Source of the DNA: Desulfosediminicola flagellatus
GTDB lineage: Bacteria; Desulfobacterota; Desulfobulbia; Desulfobulbales; Desulfocapsaceae
Direction: 5' to 3'
NCBI RefSeq assembly: GCF_005116655.2
Contig: NZ_CP050698.1
Span: 946,001-1,010,000, forward strand
Length of the DNA stretch: 64,000 nucleotides
The notes under the pieces were generated by a model. That model saw nothing but the letters and a program-made list of their open reading frames with translations, did no database searches and was not told the origin of the DNA. Positions 17,133 through 26,278 of the stretch are shown piece after piece (within the stretch, counting starts at the first letter, position 1; each line of letters begins with the position of its first letter). A program made the position numbers and the translations under genes.

Positions 17133-18914
17133 TTAATCAGGGCTTGCGACCCGAATGGAACCAACCTTTTCGCTAATACCTTTTTTCAATACCTGACGGT
17201 TGTAGGCTGAAATGACGCTGCGGCGTTTGAGCATACCGACCACCCATTTGTTTTCGAGAGATTCTACTACAGGAATTTCTTCAATACCTTTGATATCAAA
17301 AAGCTGCATGGCTGTGTAGAGCGTATCATCAGGTGTCAGCATGATAACGTCACGGTGGCAGATTGAACCAACGGTCTTGGCTTTTCGTTCACTCGTGTCG
17401 CGATGAATAATATTCTTTACATCGGTCATTGAGACTATACCGATCATTTTTCCGCTGTCATCGACTACAGGGAAGTAAAAACCGCTTTTTGTCTGGCTGA
17501 AAATAATCAGTAGTTGATTGATATTTGCACGTTCACTGATGAAGTCTACATCTTCAGTAATAGCCGAACCAACTTTGAGCGACTTCATGATTGCTACTTC
17601 ACGACCCTCATGAATGTTAATACCTTCCCTGCTAAAATCGACAGTATCGATTGAGTCTTCACTGAGTTTTGTAGCAACAATAGTACCAATGATCGAGGCA
17701 AGCATTACCGGTACGATAATTCTGTAATTACCTGTCATTTCAAAGAGCAGGAAGATCGCTGTCATCGGTGCATGGGTAGAAGCTGCTAGAAAAGCACCGA
17801 TACCTACGGAAGCGTATGCTCCTGAGTCAGCGGTCATCGTAGGAAAAACTCTGTGGACTATAGAGCCGAACGTGCCGCCAACCATGGTGCCGATAAAGAG
17901 CGCAGGAGCAAAAACACCACCGGCACCACCTGAGCCAAGTGTGATGGCTGTGGCTAAAATCTTTAAGAAAATGAGGGCGAACATGATCTTCATCATACCG
18001 TCGCCATAAAGCACTTCTTCTATAAAGTCATAACCATCTCCCATAACCTGCGGAAACATAATGCCTATGGAGCCGACAATAAACGCGCCAGTTATCGGTT
18101 TAAGCTGAGCAGGCATTGATAAGGCCTGATACTTGTCGCGCACGTAATAGAAGATTTTTATATGGAGAACAGCAACACACCCGACAATTACTGCGAGCAC
18201 ACAGTACAGTGGGATTTCGAGATAGGGATTAACCATATTATATTGAGGGATGACAAAAACACTCATCTCTCCAAAATAGGCACGGGTAACAACCGTAGAA
18301 ATTGCAGAAGCGGTAACAAGGGCGGAGAACGATTTTATCTCATAGGTTCCGAGCAGGACTATCTCGGCAGCAAAGAAAATGCCAGCAATCGGAGCGTTGA
18401 ACATCCCGGCGATGCCACCGGCACACCCAGCTGCGATATACACCTTCATTCTATTGCCGGAAACGCGAAAAAACTGTCCAACCTGAGAACCCATCGCACC
18501 ACCTATCTGGGCGATCGGTCCCTCAACACCTGCAGAGTTTCCTGTACCGATAGTGATAGCTGTCGAGATTATTTTTAAGAAAATGGTTCTTGCGCGGATA
18601 TAGCCGCCTTCAAGATTGACCTTGCGCAGAAATTTTGTAAATCCGTAGCCGTTGATCTCTCCGGGAAAGAGCAGGGAAAGCGGAATAAGCAGTACCATGC
18701 CGAACATCGGAATTAGCGGCAACAGGAACATATGCCAGTCGCCGTTGTCAACCTGAAGAAAATCCCTGCCACCCTGAAGAAAAACTGAATCGAAAAGGTG
18801 AACGACAGTACGAAATATAATATTGAGCAGGCCTGCCATCAGACCGATGAATGTTGCTATGGCCAGTAAGCGGGTATTTTCACCGGGCAGCAGTTTGCGT
18901 ATGGATAACTTCAT
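17133..18914 (-). CDS. ClC-family chloride channel/antiporter with CBS domains
   Basis: A 593-residue membrane protein. The ClC core has the selectivity motifs GNSAGVEGPIAQIG (with the gating glutamate of GxEGP) and GSGGAGGVFAPALFIG. About ten hydrophobic helices cover residues 15-420. The C-terminal cytoplasmic part (about 440-585) holds a pair of CBS domains (FPVVDDSGKMIGIVSMTDV; EEIPVVESLENKWVVGMLKR) that usually bind nucleotides. It moves chloride, often in exchange for protons. The start overlaps the stop of the upstream dGTPase-like gene by 4 bases (ATGA), so the two are co-transcribed. Transport mode (channel or exchanger) is not decided. Confidence 0.95.
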   Translation of the reverse strand: MKLSIRKLLPGENTRLLAIATFIGLMAGLLNIIFRTVVHLFDSVFLQGGRDFLQVDNGDWHMFLLPLIPMFGMVLLIPLSLLFPGEINGYGFTKFLRKVNLEGGYIRARTIFLKIISTAITIGTGNSAGVEGPIAQIGGAMGSQVGQFFRVSGNRMKVYIAAGCAGGIAGMFNAPIAGIFFAAEIVLLGTYEIKSFSALVTASAISTVVTRAYFGEMSVFVIPQYNMVNPYLEIPLYCVLAVIVGCVAVLHIKIFYYVRDKYQALSMPAQLKPITGAFIVGSIGIMFPQVMGDGYDFIEEVLYGDGMMKIMFALIFLKILATAITLGSGGAGGVFAPALFIGTMVGGTFGSIVHRVFPTMTADSGAYASVGIGAFLAASTHAPMTAIFLLFEMTGNYRIIVPVMLASIIGTIVATKLSEDSIDTVDFSREGINIHEGREVAIMKSLKVGSAITEDVDFISERANINQLLIIFSQTKSGFYFPVVDDSGKMIGIVSMTDVKNIIHRDTSERKAKTVGSICHRDVIMLTPDDTLYTAMQLFDIKGIEEIPVVESLENKWVVGMLKRRSVISAYNRQVLKKGISEKVGSIRVASPD

Positions 18915-20113
18915 TTTTTTGTTGGCACACTGCAGCCAATTGCTGCTGCTTGTCTGAGGAAATATGCATCTGTCATTCCGGCTATAAAATCACGAACCAT
19001 AGCCGCAGGTTGTTCTGCGTTATAGCGGTCGGTTACATCCGTCATAAGATCGACCTGAAAGTTTGGAGTTACCGATTTACCAGAAATATTTTTAAGATAA
19101 TGGGCAAAGAGTGCGCGGTAACATTCCCGAATTCGGGGATAGTCCTTTTTCGTTGTCGGGGCGAGATAGATGTGTTCGTAATTGAATGTTTTGAGGTCAC
19201 GAAGGGCCTCAGATACCTCGGAACTGAATCCGATAGAGCCGGTGTTTGCGGTGTCTGTCTTAGATGGAAAACCCGGTGGAGTGACGTTACTGTTATTGAT
19301 AAGATCGGTGACCAGGCTGTAAACGATGGTGCCGTTTGTGTCGCCAAGAATTTCTTTACAGCTTTTCGGGATATCTGCCCTTGAGACGAGATTCAGAATT
19401 ATTGCATCTTCAATGTCACGACCAATATAGGCAATGGTGTCCGCGAGACGCACAACACAGCCTTCAAGGGTACCGGGAAGCAGTGCATATTTTGGGTCGG
19501 TCTCTTTTGCTGCAAGTTTTGCATCAAAAGCCGTAAAATCAAGATCCCTCTGAGGCGTAAGTGCACGTGAATGAATCTCGCCATCATGACAGAGAATGCC
19601 GTCAAGTGTCTGAACGGTCAGGTTCCAGCCTCTTCCTTTTCTCTCAAGCTGGTCGAGAAAACGGACTGATTGAATATTATGCTGAAATGAAGGCAGGTCA
19701 TGTTCGAGGCATAGTTCAGAGAGAAAACTTTCTCCATCGTGACCAAAGGGCGGATGCCCGATATCGTGGCCAAGGGCTATTGCTTCTATAAGGTCTTCAT
19801 TGAGGTGCAGGAAGCGGCCAATGGTGCGTGCCACTCGCGAGACAAGTTGCACATGGAGAACTCGATGGGTAATATGGTCGTTGGAAACAAGGCAGAAAAC
19901 CTGTGTCTTATCTATATAACGGGTATAGGCACGGGAGTGAAGGATACGGTCCGCATCAAGTGCGAAGTGCTGGCGATATCCTTTGCGGTTCTCAGGCTGT
20001 CTTCGTCTGCCGGTTGAGCTGCAGGTAGCAAGAGGGGAGAGGTTGCTGTATTCCTCTTTGTTCAGTGATTCCAGGATTGAAAATAATCCATCCTGGGAAC
20101 TGCGGGCCGACAT
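18911..20113 (-). CDS. Deoxyguanosinetriphosphate triphosphohydrolase-like HD protein
   Basis: A 400-residue HD-domain protein of the Dgt family. Typical motifs are DADRILHSRAYTRYIDKTQV, the HD core AIALGHDIGHPPFGHDGE, NIQSVRFLDQLE, and VVRLADTIAYIGRDIEDA. It would hydrolyse dNTPs to the nucleoside and triphosphate, affecting dNTP pools. I prefer ATG 20113 because AGGAAAC lies upstream; a longer form from TTG 20137 is possible. The 3' end overlaps the ClC gene start by 4 bases. The pairing of a dGTPase with a chloride channel has no obvious functional sense. Confidence 0.92.
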   Translation of the reverse strand: MSARSSQDGLFSILESLNKEEYSNLSPLATCSSTGRRRQPENRKGYRQHFALDADRILHSRAYTRYIDKTQVFCLVSNDHITHRVLHVQLVSRVARTIGRFLHLNEDLIEAIALGHDIGHPPFGHDGESFLSELCLEHDLPSFQHNIQSVRFLDQLERKGRGWNLTVQTLDGILCHDGEIHSRALTPQRDLDFTAFDAKLAAKETDPKYALLPGTLEGCVVRLADTIAYIGRDIEDAIILNLVSRADIPKSCKEILGDTNGTIVYSLVTDLINNSNVTPPGFPSKTDTANTGSIGFSSEVSEALRDLKTFNYEHIYLAPTTKKDYPRIRECYRALFAHYLKNISGKSVTPNFQVDLMTDVTDRYNAEQPAAMVRDFIAGMTDAYFLRQAAAIGCSVPTKK

Positions 20114-20354
20114 GAGCGTGTTTCCTATATGTTGCAAATCTATGAAAAGTGAATACCTTCAACGGAAAAACTGGCTATTATACAGAAGGTGAAAAAAAAT
20201 GCACCCATTGTGGCCCTAAAAATCACATATTCCGTGATAAGTGGTTTGCCTGTTGTTAACCTGTGAAGGTTTTTTTAGGTTAAAAGAACCTGTAGTGATT
20301 AATCTTAATGGCTCTTTATTGAGCTGTCCACAAAGTGAGGGGAATAAGAAACGA

Positions 20355-20573
20355 ATGAAGATATCGATTGAGTATTGCACCAGATGAAACTATAAACCCC
20401 GTGCTTCCAGGCTGGAGGCCGAACTTATCACCGATTTTGGTGCTGATGTTGAATTGATCGCATCCTCCGGAGGCGTTTTCGAAGTGGTGGCCGATGGAAA
20501 TCTGCTCTTTTCAAAGAAATCCCTCAACCGCTTTCCTGAAGACGGCGAAATTGCAGGATTAATAACGGGCTGA
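20355..20573 (+). CDS. SelW/Rdx-family selenoprotein with in-frame UGA (Sec at residue 11)
   Basis: A 72-residue protein that ordinary gene finding would miss. It begins MKISIEYCTR, then TGA (20385-20387), then NYKPRASRLEAELITDFG and on to FSKKSLNRFPEDGEI. This is the Rdx (SelW/SelT/SelH-like) fold with the redox motif C-x-x-U in its usual place after the first strand. Directly after the UGA, GCTTCC (20403-20408) and GGAGGC (20414-20419) form a stem with loop AGGCU, which fits a bacterial SECIS. The frame then stays open to a normal stop. The role is a thiol-based oxidoreductase. The upstream GAGGGG is rather far from the ATG. Confidence 0.9.
20388..20424 (+). promoter_or_regulatory. Bacterial SECIS element
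   Basis: A stem-loop begins 15 bases after the UGA (6-bp stem, apical loop AGGCU). It lies inside the coding sequence, as required for bacterial SelB-dependent selenocysteine insertion. Confidence 0.75.
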
Positions 20574-20596
20574 TAGGAACATCAGCCCACTTTTTT
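20567..20596 (+). terminator. Intrinsic terminator of the selenoprotein gene
   Basis: GGGCTGAT pairs with ATCAGCCC (20567-20574 with 20581-20588), followed by ACTTTTTT. It overlaps the stop codons of both converging genes. Confidence 0.85.
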
Positions 20597-21088
20597 AGAT
20601 TGATCCAGGCATTTTGATACGCAATCTTCACAGTCAAGAGTGGTCTTTCCCTGTGCACAATAATCGCTGAAGCCTTTTATCAGGTCGTCCCCGCCGCGTG
20701 GGCATTTCTGAATAAAATCAATGAAATTGATCATGCGATTGATGATTTCCGGAGGAGCTGCATGTTCAACTTTGCATGCACCTTCTTCTGAGATATCTTC
20801 ATCCAGTGCCAGAACCTCAATGAAGAAACGTTTGAGTGTTTGATGGCGGAAGATGACATCCTCGGCAACTTTGCGGCCTTTGTCTGTTAAGGTAATCGCT
20901 TCATAAGGAGCATAATTAATAAGCCCCTTCTTGGAGAGTGCTCGTAACGCCTCTGTAACTGAAGCTCGACTGACATCGAGTTTTGCAGCTATCTCTTTAC
21001 TTCTGGCGACGAGTTTTTCTTCAATTATGTGATAGATCGCCTCGATATAATCTTCAAGGCTTGCGCTGAGTGACTGTTTTTTTTTCAT
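20582..21088 (-). CDS. DtxR/MntR-family metal-dependent transcriptional regulator
   Basis: A 168-residue repressor. The N-terminal winged helix reads LEDYIEAIYHIIEEKLVARS, KEIAAKLDVSRASVTEALR and LINYAPYEAITLTDKG. The dimerisation and metal-binding domain has FRHQTLKRFFIEVL and the E-C-KVEHAA pattern (residues near 103-110), with cysteine and histidine ligands as in MntR/IdeR proteins. The tail is cysteine-rich (CEDCVSKCLD), unusual for the short MntR type and perhaps an extra metal or redox site. It probably controls iron or manganese genes. It converges with the selenoprotein gene and has its own promoter. Confidence 0.92.
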   Translation of the reverse strand: MKKKQSLSASLEDYIEAIYHIIEEKLVARSKEIAAKLDVSRASVTEALRALSKKGLINYAPYEAITLTDKGRKVAEDVIFRHQTLKRFFIEVLALDEDISEEGACKVEHAAPPEIINRMINFIDFIQKCPRGGDDLIKGFSDYCAQGKTTLDCEDCVSKCLDQSKKVG

Positions 21089-21247
21089 GATTCGCTGATG
21101 TACTCTGTAAGTGTTGGGGATTACCAGTATTAATTAATAGCGGTTGCCAGGATTATGCTCCCCTGTTATAGGGGTGTAACCTACTGCCCTTTGACAGTGT
21201 AGTCAAGCCGCAGAGAATGAATATGATTCCATGTATGGAAAAAAACA

Positions 21248-22942
21248 ATGCTTTGTGAATTACGGATAAATAATCTGGCCTTAATCAGCTCTCTTGAGCT
21301 GAGTTTTGATGAATCTCCTGGCGGCGGATTGATAGTTATGACCGGTGAGACAGGTGCCGGTAAATCAATAATGTTGCGGGCAATTCATTTACTTACGGGG
21401 CGTAGGGCTTCCGCCGATTGGATTAGAAATGGTGCAGACAGTTGCATCATCGAAGCCTTATTCGATGTTAACCCGCAAAACCTGCCGCTTTTGCGCAGGC
21501 TTGAAGAAGCCGGTTTCGGTACGGAACCAACTGTCATTATTAAACGGGTCATCAATCGTAACGGCAGGAGTAAGCTCTATCTGAATGGGTCACTTGCCAC
21601 TGTCAAGATGGTGTCAGAGTTGACTGCAGATATGTTGAGTGTCGCCAGTCAGCATGATCACCAACAACTCCTGCAGCCCGCCTTACATCTTGATTTTCTT
21701 GATACCTATGGCGAACTCTGGAGTGACCGGCAGGAGTTGGGCCAGCTATACTCACATTGGCAGGACCGCAGGCAGGCACTCTCTGATCTCAGGAAACAGG
21801 AGCAGGATAAAGAGCAGCGCCGTGATTTTCTCACCTTTCAGCTTGAGGAGATAGATCAGGCTGAAGTTCAAGTGGGGGAAGATGAAGAGCTTGCTGCCGA
21901 AAAGAAACGACTGAAAAGTGCCGATGTACTAATTAAAATCAGTCAGGAAAGCTATTATCTTCTCTCGACTGAAATTCTCGACAGTATGTCTACACTCCGT
22001 CGTAATCTCGAGCAACTTGTGGCCCTTGATCCACAAGCGGAAAAACTTGCTGAAGAGATTGGCGGGTACACATTCCAGGCCGAGGATTATGCAGCTGAAC
22101 TGCGCCACTATCGAGATGGTCTTGAGTCTAATCCAATACGACTCGATCAGGTGAGCGAACGTCTGAATATAATTCACAGCCTCAAGAGAAAGTATGGTGA
22201 AAATCTTGAAGATGTCCTCGCTTTTGCAGAGAAAGCACGACAGGAGTTGACCCAGATCGACAATATGGATCGGGAAATAGAAGAGCTGGAGCATGAGGTT
22301 GCAGCCCTTGAAGAGCAACTCAGTACGGCTGCAAATAAGCTGATGAATAATCGTAAAGACGTTGCTGCCAGTATGGAAGAAGCAATGGGGCATGAACTGT
22401 CATCGCTCGCATTCAACCAGTCTGGTTTCGAAGTACATTGGCAGGATATTGAACTGACACCTGATACATTGCGGGCCACGGGATGGGATAGAGTAGAGTT
22501 TTTCTTCTCGGCTAATCCGGGCGAACCTCCTCGTCAGCTTGCAAAAGTTGCCTCGGGTGGTGAGTTGTCGCGATTAATGCTGGCTATGAAATGTCTGCTT
22601 GCTAAAAGAGACATGGTGGATACAGTAATTTTCGATGAGGTTGATTCCGGCATCGGTGGTGAGGCTGCTGAAGCTGTTGCGCGTAAAATACGAGAGCTGG
22701 CAACCCATCATCAGGTGTTTTGTATAACACATCTGCCGCAGATTGCCGCACGTGGCAACCTGCATTATCAGGTGTCTAAAGTAGTCGAAGAAGGCCGAAC
22801 CCAATCTTCAGTGGTGAGGCTTTCAAATAGTCACAGGGTGCAGGAACTGGCCCGCATGCTGGCAGGAGATTCAGCAACAGATCAGACCCAGGCCTGGGCC
22901 CGGGAGTTGTTGGAGAAAGGAAGTGCAATAGAAGTTGGATAA
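21248..22942 (+). CDS. recN: DNA repair protein RecN
   Basis: A 564-residue SMC-like ATPase. The N-terminal ABC half has Walker A MTGETGAGKSIMLRAI and ASQHDHQQLL. A long coiled coil covers about 150-370 (DLRKQEQDKEQRRDFLTFQL; MDREIEELEHEVAALEEQL). The C-terminal half has the signature VASGGELSRLMLAMK and Walker B TVIFDEVDSGIGGEAA. It acts early in double-strand break repair with RecA. The gene overlaps or abuts a PP-loop gene. The ATG has only a weak upstream GGAAAAAAA. Confidence 0.97.
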   Translation: MLCELRINNLALISSLELSFDESPGGGLIVMTGETGAGKSIMLRAIHLLTGRRASADWIRNGADSCIIEALFDVNPQNLPLLRRLEEAGFGTEPTVIIKRVINRNGRSKLYLNGSLATVKMVSELTADMLSVASQHDHQQLLQPALHLDFLDTYGELWSDRQELGQLYSHWQDRRQALSDLRKQEQDKEQRRDFLTFQLEEIDQAEVQVGEDEELAAEKKRLKSADVLIKISQESYYLLSTEILDSMSTLRRNLEQLVALDPQAEKLAEEIGGYTFQAEDYAAELRHYRDGLESNPIRLDQVSERLNIIHSLKRKYGENLEDVLAFAEKARQELTQIDNMDREIEELEHEVAALEEQLSTAANKLMNNRKDVAASMEEAMGHELSSLAFNQSGFEVHWQDIELTPDTLRATGWDRVEFFFSANPGEPPRQLAKVASGGELSRLMLAMKCLLAKRDMVDTVIFDEVDSGIGGEAAEAVARKIRELATHHQVFCITHLPQIAARGNLHYQVSKVVEEGRTQSSVVRLSNSHRVQELARMLAGDSATDQTQAWARELLEKGSAIEVG

Positions 22943-22943
22943 T

Positions 22944-23990
22944 ATGTCAAAAGTTAAAGCGTTGTCCCTTTTTTCCGGGGGTCTTGATTCCATCCTTGCT
23001 ACAAGGGTGGTAATGGATCAGGGAATAGAGGTTACTGCAGTTAAGTTTGTCTCCCCGTTTTTTGATTACGAAATTCTGAGTCATATAGAAGGATACTGTC
23101 AGGAGGTTAAAGATAAGTACGGAATCAATGTTGTGGTTGTGGATATCAGTAAAGGATATCTGGAGATGCTGCGCAACCCGGCTTATGGTTACGGGAAGAA
23201 TTTTAACCCCTGTGTGGACTGTAAAATATTTATGGTGAACCGGGCAAAAAAGATGCTTGCTGAGTATGGCGCATCGTTTCTCATTACCGGTGAAGTTATC
23301 GGTCAGCGCCCTATGTCCCAGCGCCGCGACACACTCAACGTGATAAGTCGTGATTCAGAAAGTCGTTCTGTGTTGTTAAGGCCGCTTTGTGCAAAACTTA
23401 TGAGCCCGACACAGCCTGAAGAAGACGGGCTGGTGGATCGTGAAAAGCTGCTGAATTTCAGTGGTCGTGGTCGATCCCGGCAGATTGCTCTTGCTGCAGA
23501 GTATGGTATCACCGATTTTCCATCGCCCGCAGGTGGTTGTGTGCTTGCAGACCCCATCCTCAGCAGACGTATTGAGAACTTTTACGGCGATAACTTTGTC
23601 GTAAAATATGAGGATATGACGGTCACTGATGTTTTGCTTCTGCTGGTCGGGCGACAATTTTTGCTGCCAAACGGGGGCTGGTTAATGCTGGGCCGTGATG
23701 AGCGTGATAATGATAAGCTCGAATCAATTTGCGAAGAGGGTGATGCGTTACTCGGCATGGAGGAGAGACCTGGGCCGATCGCTTTACTCCGAAGAGCATC
23801 CACCTGTTATGCTGATGATGCTGCACAGCAGGGAGATCTTAATTATGCGGCTGGACTTGTTGTCAGATATGGCAAGAAGGTAAAAGATGGTCCGCAGACT
23901 GGTGAAGTAATCTGTACCCTGAGTGGTGAAAAGAAGACGATTATAGCCGAGCCTTTGGCAGATGAAATCTCCAGGGAGTGGATGCTGTAG
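22944..23990 (+). CDS. PP-loop ATPase, ThiI/MnmA-like tRNA thiolation protein
   Basis: A 348-residue protein. The N-terminal PP-loop is ALSLFSGGLDSILATRVV. A second conserved part is NPCVDCKIFMVNRAKKML, whose cysteines match the catalytic or sulfur-carrying sites of MnmA-like enzymes, followed by TGEVIGQRPMSQRRDTLNVI. A third block is GITDFPSPAGGCVLADPILS. The C-terminal 120 residues form an added domain found in many delta-proteobacterial members. It probably activates a tRNA uridine for sulfur insertion. The start at ATG 22944 lies 2 bases after recN; an upstream TTG at 22935 is possible. The exact modified base is not clear. Confidence 0.82.
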   Translation: MSKVKALSLFSGGLDSILATRVVMDQGIEVTAVKFVSPFFDYEILSHIEGYCQEVKDKYGINVVVVDISKGYLEMLRNPAYGYGKNFNPCVDCKIFMVNRAKKMLAEYGASFLITGEVIGQRPMSQRRDTLNVISRDSESRSVLLRPLCAKLMSPTQPEEDGLVDREKLLNFSGRGRSRQIALAAEYGITDFPSPAGGCVLADPILSRRIENFYGDNFVVKYEDMTVTDVLLLLVGRQFLLPNGGWLMLGRDERDNDKLESICEEGDALLGMEERPGPIALLRRASTCYADDAAQQGDLNYAAGLVVRYGKKVKDGPQTGEVICTLSGEKKTIIAEPLADEISREWML

Positions 23991-24090
23991 CGGAAAAGCC
24001 TTTGCATATTCCTCCTTGTAATAATTCAGGTAAATACTGTGCCAGGCTCATCATATGTAATGTTGGGCACATTGAAAGTGAGGATATGCA

Positions 24091-24876
24091 ATGAACAGCA
24101 CTATTGAGACAATACTTAATCGGAAGTCTCAAAGGGTATATGCGGACAGAATCATAACGGATGAAGAAAAAGAGCTGATAATCCGTTGCGCCATGCGTGC
24201 TCCGACGGCTGGCAATATGATGCTATACTCCATACTGGAGGTTGCTGATCAGAAGAAAAAAGAGCGGTTGGTGGTCACGTGTGATAATCAGCCGTTTATT
24301 GCCAAAGCACCGTTTGTATTAATTTTTCTAGCGGATATGCAACGCTGGTATGATTATTACAACATTTCAGGTGTTCCTGAACTCTGCAGTAAAAATAGTC
24401 GTGAATTTGAGCAGCCGGCAGAGGCCGATTTTATGCTTGCAAGTTGTGATGCTCTAATAGCCGCGCAGACAGCTGTCATAGCCGCAGAATCCTTAGGGGT
24501 AGGCTCCTGTTATATTGGCGACATTATGGAAAACTACGAAATTCACAGGGAGATGTTTGATCCGCCTGATCTCGTTTTTCCTGTAACTATGCTCTGCTTT
24601 GGTCATATGACAGAACATGGCCGAAATCTTTCAATCACTCCGCGTTTCCCCGAAAAATCCATATATTCTAAAGACAGTTATCAACGACTGAACGCTGAAG
24701 ACTTTGAAGAAATGTTTTCCGAGCGGGCAAAGTCGCTTATCAAAAGCGGAAACTTTTTAGGAGAAGCTGAAAACGTTGGTCAGCACTTTTACTTAAAGAA
24801 AACCGGTTCTGATTTTTTTGCTGAAATGCGCCGTTCTGTAAAGGTTGCATTGAATGCATGGAAAGGCAAAAGTTGA
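24091..24876 (+). CDS. Nitroreductase-family flavoprotein
   Basis: A 261-residue FMN-binding protein. The nitroreductase pattern is seen in ILNRKSQRVYADRIITDEEK, CAMRAPTAGNMMLYSI and IAAQTAVIAAESLGVGSCYI (the FMN-binding GxGSCY segment). It would reduce a nitro- or quinone-type electrophile using NAD(P)H. The C-terminal extension (EMFSERAKSLIKSGNFLG) is longer than in the smallest members. GAGGATATGC precedes the ATG. It stands alone between the thiolation gene and a glycosyltransferase. The substrate is not identifiable. Confidence 0.9.
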   Translation: MNSTIETILNRKSQRVYADRIITDEEKELIIRCAMRAPTAGNMMLYSILEVADQKKKERLVVTCDNQPFIAKAPFVLIFLADMQRWYDYYNISGVPELCSKNSREFEQPAEADFMLASCDALIAAQTAVIAAESLGVGSCYIGDIMENYEIHREMFDPPDLVFPVTMLCFGHMTEHGRNLSITPRFPEKSIYSKDSYQRLNAEDFEEMFSERAKSLIKSGNFLGEAENVGQHFYLKKTGSDFFAEMRRSVKVALNAWKGKS

Positions 24877-25051
24877 AAGGCAGGCCGATGTGTCTTGCCG
24901 GCGTGCATAGAGTATCTGTTGAAATTGATTCAGAAATGCGATAGGTATTCTTGTTTGACAAATACTGGTTTATTGTCAGATCCAGAATATGATTGCGTGT
25001 GTATATTTCAACCTACTGTGTTGTTTTATCTTCTCTGAGTGAGCGTGAAGT

Positions 25052-26179
25052 ATGGGAGTGAGGGTACTCATAATTGTTGATGGTATGCTTTCTGGTGGTG
25101 CAGAACGGCAGATCATTGAGTTACTCCGTGCCTTACAGCATAATGCTGAAATTACCACTGGTCTATGTACGCTATCTATTGGTGGTGAGCGTGAACGTGA
25201 GGCTAAGGAAATTGTAAATCATACGTTTTCTAATCATCCCGCCCGCAATGCCGGTTTTTCTCTACTATTGCATATGCCGAGGACAGCTTTGCAGGTTCTG
25301 AGCGAGGCAAAAAACTGGCGACCTGATATAGTTCATACATTCGGGTGTTTCTCAGATCATCTGGGTGTACTCCTGGCAAAAAAACTGGACGCAAAATTTA
25401 TTAATGGTTCAGTTCGTGCGGCACGACCAAAATTATACTATCGCGACCGCATCAGCCAGCTCACCTTTAATTGTGCTGATACGATTGTTGCAAATTCCCA
25501 TGCCGGGTTGAAATCTTTTGGTATTGCAGAAAAAGGCAGAGTGATTCACAACGGTGTTGATCATGGCAGGTTTAGGAATGTGCAGAAGGCCGAACTGGCA
25601 GGTTCGCCCGTGCTATGCATGGTAGGCAATTTTACGGAAAAAAAAGATCAGTTCACCTTGATAAGCTGTCTGCCTGCATTGCAAACATCCTACCCGGATA
25701 TTCAACTAATATTGATTGGCCGTGGTAAACACGTTCATACCTGTCGGGACCATGCAGCGGAACTCGGCTGCGAAGAACATGTTCAGTTTATTGAAAATTG
25801 CGATAATCCGGAACCATATATCAGGAGATCGGATATCTGTCTGCTGATATCCAATATTGGTGTTCACGGCGAAGGTATTTCAAACGCCATAATTGAATAT
25901 ATGGCGCTTGGAAAGCCGGTTATAGCTTCAGTCTGTGGCGGCAACGGTGAGTTGGTTGTTGATAGTGTTACAGGTATCCTGATCAAGAATAACGATAAAA
26001 ATGAAATCGTATCATCTGCACATGAGCTGCTGGCAAACCCTGAACGAATGGTCAGTATGGGGCTTGCCGGAAAACACCGTATAGAAGTGGAATTTTCCAT
26101 AACGAAAATGGTCAACGCCTATATCGATCTCTACTGCTCAATGGTCGGTAGGGTAACTGTGAAAAAATTGAAGAACTAA
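25052..26179 (+). CDS. Glycosyltransferase, GT4 type (GT-B fold)
   Basis: A 375-residue glycosyltransferase. The N-terminal domain starts VRVLIIVDGMLSGGAERQI, the GGAE motif common in GT4. The C-terminal Rossmann domain has VLCMVGNFTEKKDQFTLI, QLILIGRGKHVHTC, and the donor-binding EGISNAIIEYMALGKPVIAS (E-x7-E). It transfers a sugar from an NDP-sugar, probably to a surface polysaccharide or lipid. No other polysaccharide genes lie nearby, so the acceptor is unknown. The start at ATG 25052 is the only good one; the ribosome binding site is weak. Confidence 0.92.
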   Translation: MGVRVLIIVDGMLSGGAERQIIELLRALQHNAEITTGLCTLSIGGEREREAKEIVNHTFSNHPARNAGFSLLLHMPRTALQVLSEAKNWRPDIVHTFGCFSDHLGVLLAKKLDAKFINGSVRAARPKLYYRDRISQLTFNCADTIVANSHAGLKSFGIAEKGRVIHNGVDHGRFRNVQKAELAGSPVLCMVGNFTEKKDQFTLISCLPALQTSYPDIQLILIGRGKHVHTCRDHAAELGCEEHVQFIENCDNPEPYIRRSDICLLISNIGVHGEGISNAIIEYMALGKPVIASVCGGNGELVVDSVTGILIKNNDKNEIVSSAHELLANPERMVSMGLAGKHRIEVEFSITKMVNAYIDLYCSMVGRVTVKKLKN

Positions 26180-26278
26180 ATAGTTTCCATCCGAAAACTA
26201 TTTGGTTCCTGTTGAACAGCCACCCTATGACTGAGTTTCAGAAGCAATTATGAGTGATTTGAAATAAACACTACGCTG

